A DNA stretch of 64,000 nucleotides from Aselliscus stoliczkanus. Its lineage: Eukaryota > Chordata > Mammalia > Chiroptera > Hipposideridae. The translations under genes were made by a program, and so were the position numbers. The first letter of the stretch is position 1. Each line of letters begins with the position of its first letter. A model generated the notes under the pieces. It was not told the origin of the DNA, did no database searches, and saw nothing but the letters and a program-made list of their open reading frames with translations. Location: contig CM066734.1 in NCBI GenBank assembly GCA_033961575.1, positions 84,094,501 through 84,158,500 of the forward strand, written 5' to 3'. Of the stretch, positions 60,100-64,000 are shown piece after piece.

Positions 60100-60650
60100 T
60101 ATTACATTTCTATTGCTACTATAACAAACTACCACAAGTTTAGTGGCTGAAACAGCATAGATTTTCATACTTTACAGTTCTATTGGATAATCTGACACAG
60201 GTCTCAGTGGGCTAAAATCAGTGTATTAGCAGCGCTATGTTCCTCCTGGAGGCTTTAGGGGAGGATCCATTTCTTTGCTTTTTCTAGCTTCTAAAGGTGG
60301 CCTACATTTCTTTTTTTTTTTCAAAAGTGTATGTTTTTCTTTTTGTTTGTTTGGGTTTTTTGTTTGTTTGTTTTTTTGAGGGTAGTGTCACTGGCCCTCA
60401 TATGTGGGACCGAACCGGGGCTGCTGACTTCCCAAGCCAGTGCTTAACCACTGCGCCACTCGGCCAGCCCATACATTTCTTGGCCCCAGTCCTCTTTCCT
60501 CTATCTTCTATGCCAGCAACTTTGTATGTCTCTGTGCCTTTCTCTTTTTTTAAGTCACCTTTTCCTCTGACTAACACTCTTCTGCTTCTCTCTTCCACAT
60601 TAAAGACCTTCGTGATTACATTGGTTCTACCTAGATAATCCCAATTGTTT
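60100..60650 (-). repeat. MST/MLT1-type LTR (ERVL-MaLR), split by a SINE
   Basis: TATTGCTACTATAACAAACT then ACCACAAGTTTAGTGGCTGA is the reverse complement of the 3' end of a MaLR LTR. Degraded LTR sequence resumes after the SINE. The right boundary is uncertain. Confidence 0.65.
60313..60471 (-). repeat. tRNA-derived SINE, short type
   Basis: A T-rich run, then GAGGGTAGTGTCACTGGCCC and CACTGCGCCACTCGGCC. The target TACATTTCTT is duplicated at 60303 and 60472. Confidence 0.95.
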
Positions 60651-62224
60651 TTCTACTTTAATTGTCAGCTGATTAGCAACTTCTCTTTCATCTACAACCT
60701 TAATTCTCCTTTGCAATGTAAACTAACCTATTCAGTTTCTGGGCATTAGGATGTGGGCATTTTTGGAGGGTGTTCATTCTGTCTACCACACACTCATTAA
60801 TATTTAAGCCTGAGGTACCATCAGGTGACTCCACACAGAGATTAGAATTGGGGTGGGTCTATATCAGACAGTCTGATCCCTAGAATCCCACCAGCCAGCT
60901 GCACATGCTCAACCCCATCATTTCATTAATCTCACAATAGTGATCCTGACATTTTAATGCAATCAATTCATTTCTGGACTTCATTTATCACATCATGTCA
61001 AGTTTTTATATTGTATTTTAATAATAATTAATTGGGCAAGGGATGGGAGGTAGTAATTTGGTTAGGAAGACATAATAGCCAGGTAAAGGGGAACAAAGGC
61101 CTAGACTAGGACAGTGTGGAAATGGAGTGGAAACCTAGTAGGTTTGAGAGGTGGTGTTCACAGATTTTGAGAACCAGGCATATGCAGGAGGTAAAGGGGA
61201 GAAACAAAAGGAACACTGAGGAGGTTTTTACAGTAAAACTCTTTGTACAAGGCTGATCCATTTCAAGGCTGAAATTTGTAGAATGTGGAAATGATTAAAT
61301 ATGAATTAAGTTGAAGAAAGAAGTCCAAGAAGGCTGTATAGGATTGAACATACATAATCTGGGTATGATGATGCTGGGAAAATAGGGAAGTTAGAAGACA
61401 GAGCTAGTTTCATGGGATAAGGATGAACTGGTGTTTGGACCAGTTATAGTTGATTCATGGTAGGCACCATGAATGTCACTTAATTTCCCCTACATTGGTG
61501 ATAGAGATGGGTATTTCTCTCTTATACTTGGTCTTATATTAGCAAAAGATTTTGTTTGAGGTATCCCTAATAAAGGCATCAATGCAGTGATAGCATTGTC
61601 TTTGTAAACAATTAATTAGCAAAAAATTCTGGTTGAATTCTACATTTTATATTCTATATTTTAATTCATTACAATAAACGAATGAAAAGCTGGTTAATAA
61701 GGTAAGGTGATGAATACTTTTAAAAAAGGCATGGTAAGGTAAGGGAACAGAGGAAAATGGAGTGGTAGGTACTATATTTGAGATAGGTTAGTTAAGGCAG
61801 GCTTCTCTGCACATGAACTTGGAACGAACACCAGAAGGAGGTGAGGAAGGGAGCTATGTGGATATCAGGGGGATCAGTGTTCTAAAAGGAGGGAGTACGA
61901 AGCCCTGAGGTACAGAGTTCATAGGGTATGGGACAATGTGCAGGACAGTGTGGGCAGAGCAGGGTGAACTGGGGGAAAATAGGAGAAAGAAAGGTTGCAG
62001 TGGGCAGAATAAATAAGTTAGGGGATCATAGCTAGTGGAGGAAAGAGTTATCAATTCATTTTAAGGATTTCTGCATCTCCCTTTATGGATTAATCCTGTG
62101 GCCTTGTAAAGAGTGTGTGCACACTTATCCCCACACCACACACGTGATGGTGAGTGTGTACTAGGCATTGTACATCACAACAATGAAATGTGATATTGCT
62201 ATTGAGGTTTAGGAAGGTTAGCAT

Positions 62225-62475
62225 TATTTTTTTTAAAAAAATTATTATTAGTTACAGATGTACAAAACAATGCAATAGCTATCTTTTTCACCCCTTACAA
62301 AGTGACTACCCCTTCCCCCCTCACCTCCCAACCCTGATATCATACATATCTATTGCAATTCCATTGACTACATCCCCACACTATATTCTACAGCTCATGA
62401 CTATATATGTGTTAAATTATAGTCAACATCTAATATTATTCAGCAGCAGCTTCAGATGTACAGTGCAGTGGTCAG
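62225..62475 (-). mobile_element. LINE-1 3'UTR fragment
   Basis: GTACAAAACAATGCAATAGC, AAGTGACTACCCCTTCCC and CATACATATCTATTGCAA match the reverse complement of the insert at 26815-27257, so both belong to one LINE-1 3'UTR type. Confidence 0.75.
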
Positions 62476-64000
62476 GTTAGCATTGCTTTTGATGATGAGG
62501 TTAGCTACTTCTCTGGCTTGGCTCCTTTTCCTTTCCCCTCTTGGCTAAACCTCTTTTATGCTTTTACTGTGGCTTCTTTGTGAACTTGGATCAGACCATC
62601 TTGTTCCTAACTCAGGACTTTTCCACCTGAGTTCCTCCCACTTCAAGCTCCCTTCTAGATCTTTGCAAAGCTGTCTTCTTTTCATCATGTAGTTCTTACA
62701 TCCTGTGTCTCCCCCTCAGCAACCATTATGTAGGTTTTGCAGAAAGTTTATAAAGTTATTTGGGAAAGTAGAGAGGATATCTACTTATCCTAAGTTTCTT
62801 CTCTCTGGCATTCTGTACAGCGATGTTCCTGAATCAAACATAGGACAACTTTGTTGCTCAAGTGGTTACTGATGAAGGGGCGGGCAGCTTGTAAAAAGGA
62901 GGAGTGATTCAGTGGTGGCTAGGGAGATTGGGATAACCCACATTGTCTAAGGCCGTTTTGACAAGCAAGTGGAAAAAAGGAAAAATATAGCTCATCCACC
63001 AACCCCAGAGGGCCTTTCTTGGTGTTTGATATTGTTTAGTAAAAATGTATGCTGAGAATGAAGTGTTTAAAGCAAAAATGAAAATCATGTTCATAGTAAA
63101 TATCCTACTCTTTCCAACAGCTCTTATAAACTATAATGGTTTATTTCCTGTTAGCATTATTGTCTTGGTAATTGTATAGCTGTGTCAGCAGCCTTCGTTG
63201 CTTGCGTTTCTTTGCAGTTGTGGCAATGGGGGAGGAAAGAGATAGATACATGGCAGATTAGTGCTACATCCATTTCAGTCTTGGGGAAAGAAGCCAAGTG
63301 GAGGCCACTGGCAAACACTGCCTTTTTGCCTTTCAAGGGGTAGCTAAAGTGGATGTTTTCTTATGACACCATCTAGATTTGGCATATTTGGTAAGCCCTT
63401 CTCTCCCCAGATGTGAACTGAATCCCCAGTGCTGTTTGATCAAAGAAGATTGGCCTCACTGGAACTGATGCTCATGTTGAGCTGCAGCTGTATCCATTTT
63501 AGAATAGTGACTTTCCAAAGAATACTTTCATGGGGTATAGGCATTTTACGAAACAGCCAGTATGTTTGGGAAATTCTGAGTTAAATAAGGTTTCTTTCTT
63601 GTAGGACTTCTCAGACAGGACCTTTGGGACAACAAAGGCATTGATTATGAACTTACCAAGGACAAATGTATGTTTTATTTCTTAAATGTATTTGGCCACA
63701 GAAACTTTTTCCTAAGATGAGTCTTGAGTGAAATATACTTTGGAAAAGGTGTTCTAAACAAATGCTGCGGGTGATCAGTTAGCTCTCCAAAATGGAACCA
63801 GGCAGAGAGAACTGCAGACCAGACCAATCCCGCACCATCCAAAGCTTTCTCAACTCCTTTATCTATACACTTTGTAGCTTCCTGCCGGAGGGCGCATACC
63901 TAGCTTCCAAGTAAACCACTAACTTGTTATTTGGGTATTTGGGTCATGCTCAGACATTACAGAATAGACTGATGGGTCCAGAACACCATCTCCAAATATT

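Larger units (their letters stand above)
27840..64000 (-). other. GC: GC gene body (vitamin D-binding protein), exons 2-13; exon 1 beyond the right edge
   Basis: GC encodes the secreted plasma carrier of 25-hydroxy- and 1,25-dihydroxyvitamin D, which also binds monomeric actin; it is made mainly in liver. Twelve exons are visible with canonical GT-AG junctions and the albumin-family phase pattern. Exon sizes from 5' to 3' are 70, 133, 212, 133, 95, 130, 203, 130, 98, 133 and 55 nt, then a non-coding last exon. The exons in the window give 457 codons plus a stop, counting the split glycine codon shared with exon 1. All 28 cysteines expected for 14 disulfides in three albumin-like domains are present. 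The sequence follows the human protein closely, for example KFPSGTFEQV, YGQAPLSLLVSYTKSYLSMV and CCSINSPPLYCDSE. Exon 1 with the signal peptide was not found between 50668 and 64000, so intron 1 exceeds 13.3 kb and the promoter is outside the window. The right boundary given is the window edge, not the transcript start. Confidence 0.97.
50668..64000 (-). other. GC: GC intron 1 (5' part of gene, right end open)
   Basis: No exon of GC or any other gene was recognised here. It contains a composite SINE (53514-53937), a palindromic mariner-derived element in a MIR (58157-59048), an MST/MLT1-type LTR with a SINE (60100-60650), a LINE-1 3' end (62225-62475), an L2-like piece near 55075-55200 and a MIR-like piece near 56375-56460. 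The remaining sequence shows no recognisable structure. I searched for exon 1 by looking for a start codon, a leucine-rich signal peptide and a donor after Leu-Glu-Arg-Gly; none fits. Confidence 0.8.

Noticed and set aside
1..64000. CRISPR arrays, prokaryotic operons, ribosome-binding sites, integrons or phage genes
   Set aside because: Nothing of the kind is present. Spliced exons, SINEs, LINE-1 and LTRs show a mammalian nuclear genome.

Overview
The window is mammalian nuclear DNA. It is AT-rich, has long introns, and is dense in SINE, LINE-1, LTR and DNA-transposon copies. The only protein-coding gene I can support is GC (group-specific component, vitamin D-binding protein; albumin superfamily), which lies on the minus strand. 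Exons 2 to 13 are present, from about 50667 down to the polyadenylation signal at 27855-27860. Exon 1 (5'UTR and signal peptide) was not found and should lie to the right of the window, so intron 1 is at least 13.3 kb long. Every junction is GT-AG, the reading frame is open throughout, and the exons in the window give 457 codons plus a stop and keep all 28 cysteines of the family.

The host is probably a bat, and most likely a rhinolophoid one (horseshoe or leaf-nosed bat group). This is an inference. It rests on a young tRNA-derived SINE that occurs eleven times with at least three kinds of 3' part, on LINE-1 3' ends of a type I associate with bats, and on mariner activity. A repeat-library search would settle it.

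Layout: 1-27.8 kb is the intergenic region downstream of GC. It holds an MLT1 LTR, an old minus-strand LINE-1 split by an internally deleted mariner that itself carries a SINE (1.7-3.7 kb), several SINEs (13-17.5 kb), a Tigger/pogo-type element containing a full-length 1281-bp mariner (17.7-19.6 kb), a TTCC/TTTC microsatellite joined to a LINE-1 3' end (20.5-21.1 kb), an ERVL-type LTR (22.3 kb), and a 4-kb plus-strand LINE-1 5' part (23.6-27.6 kb) that stops about 240 bp from the GC polyadenylation site. 27.8-50.7 kb is the GC gene body. Several introns are largely made of repeats: intron 9 is mostly a hAT element with a 417-bp composite SINE inside, and intron 6 is mostly nested LINE-1. 50.7-64 kb is read as GC intron 1. 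It contains a second composite SINE and an 892-bp palindromic mariner-derived element inserted in a MIR.

I saw no sign of a new multi-gene system, CRISPR array or structural RNA gene. The most unusual objects are the palindromic mariner derivative at 58157-59048, the three-layer transposon nests, and the SINE family with a shared head and interchangeable tails. Most open reading frames above 60 codons in the window are chance frames, repeats or broken transposon genes.
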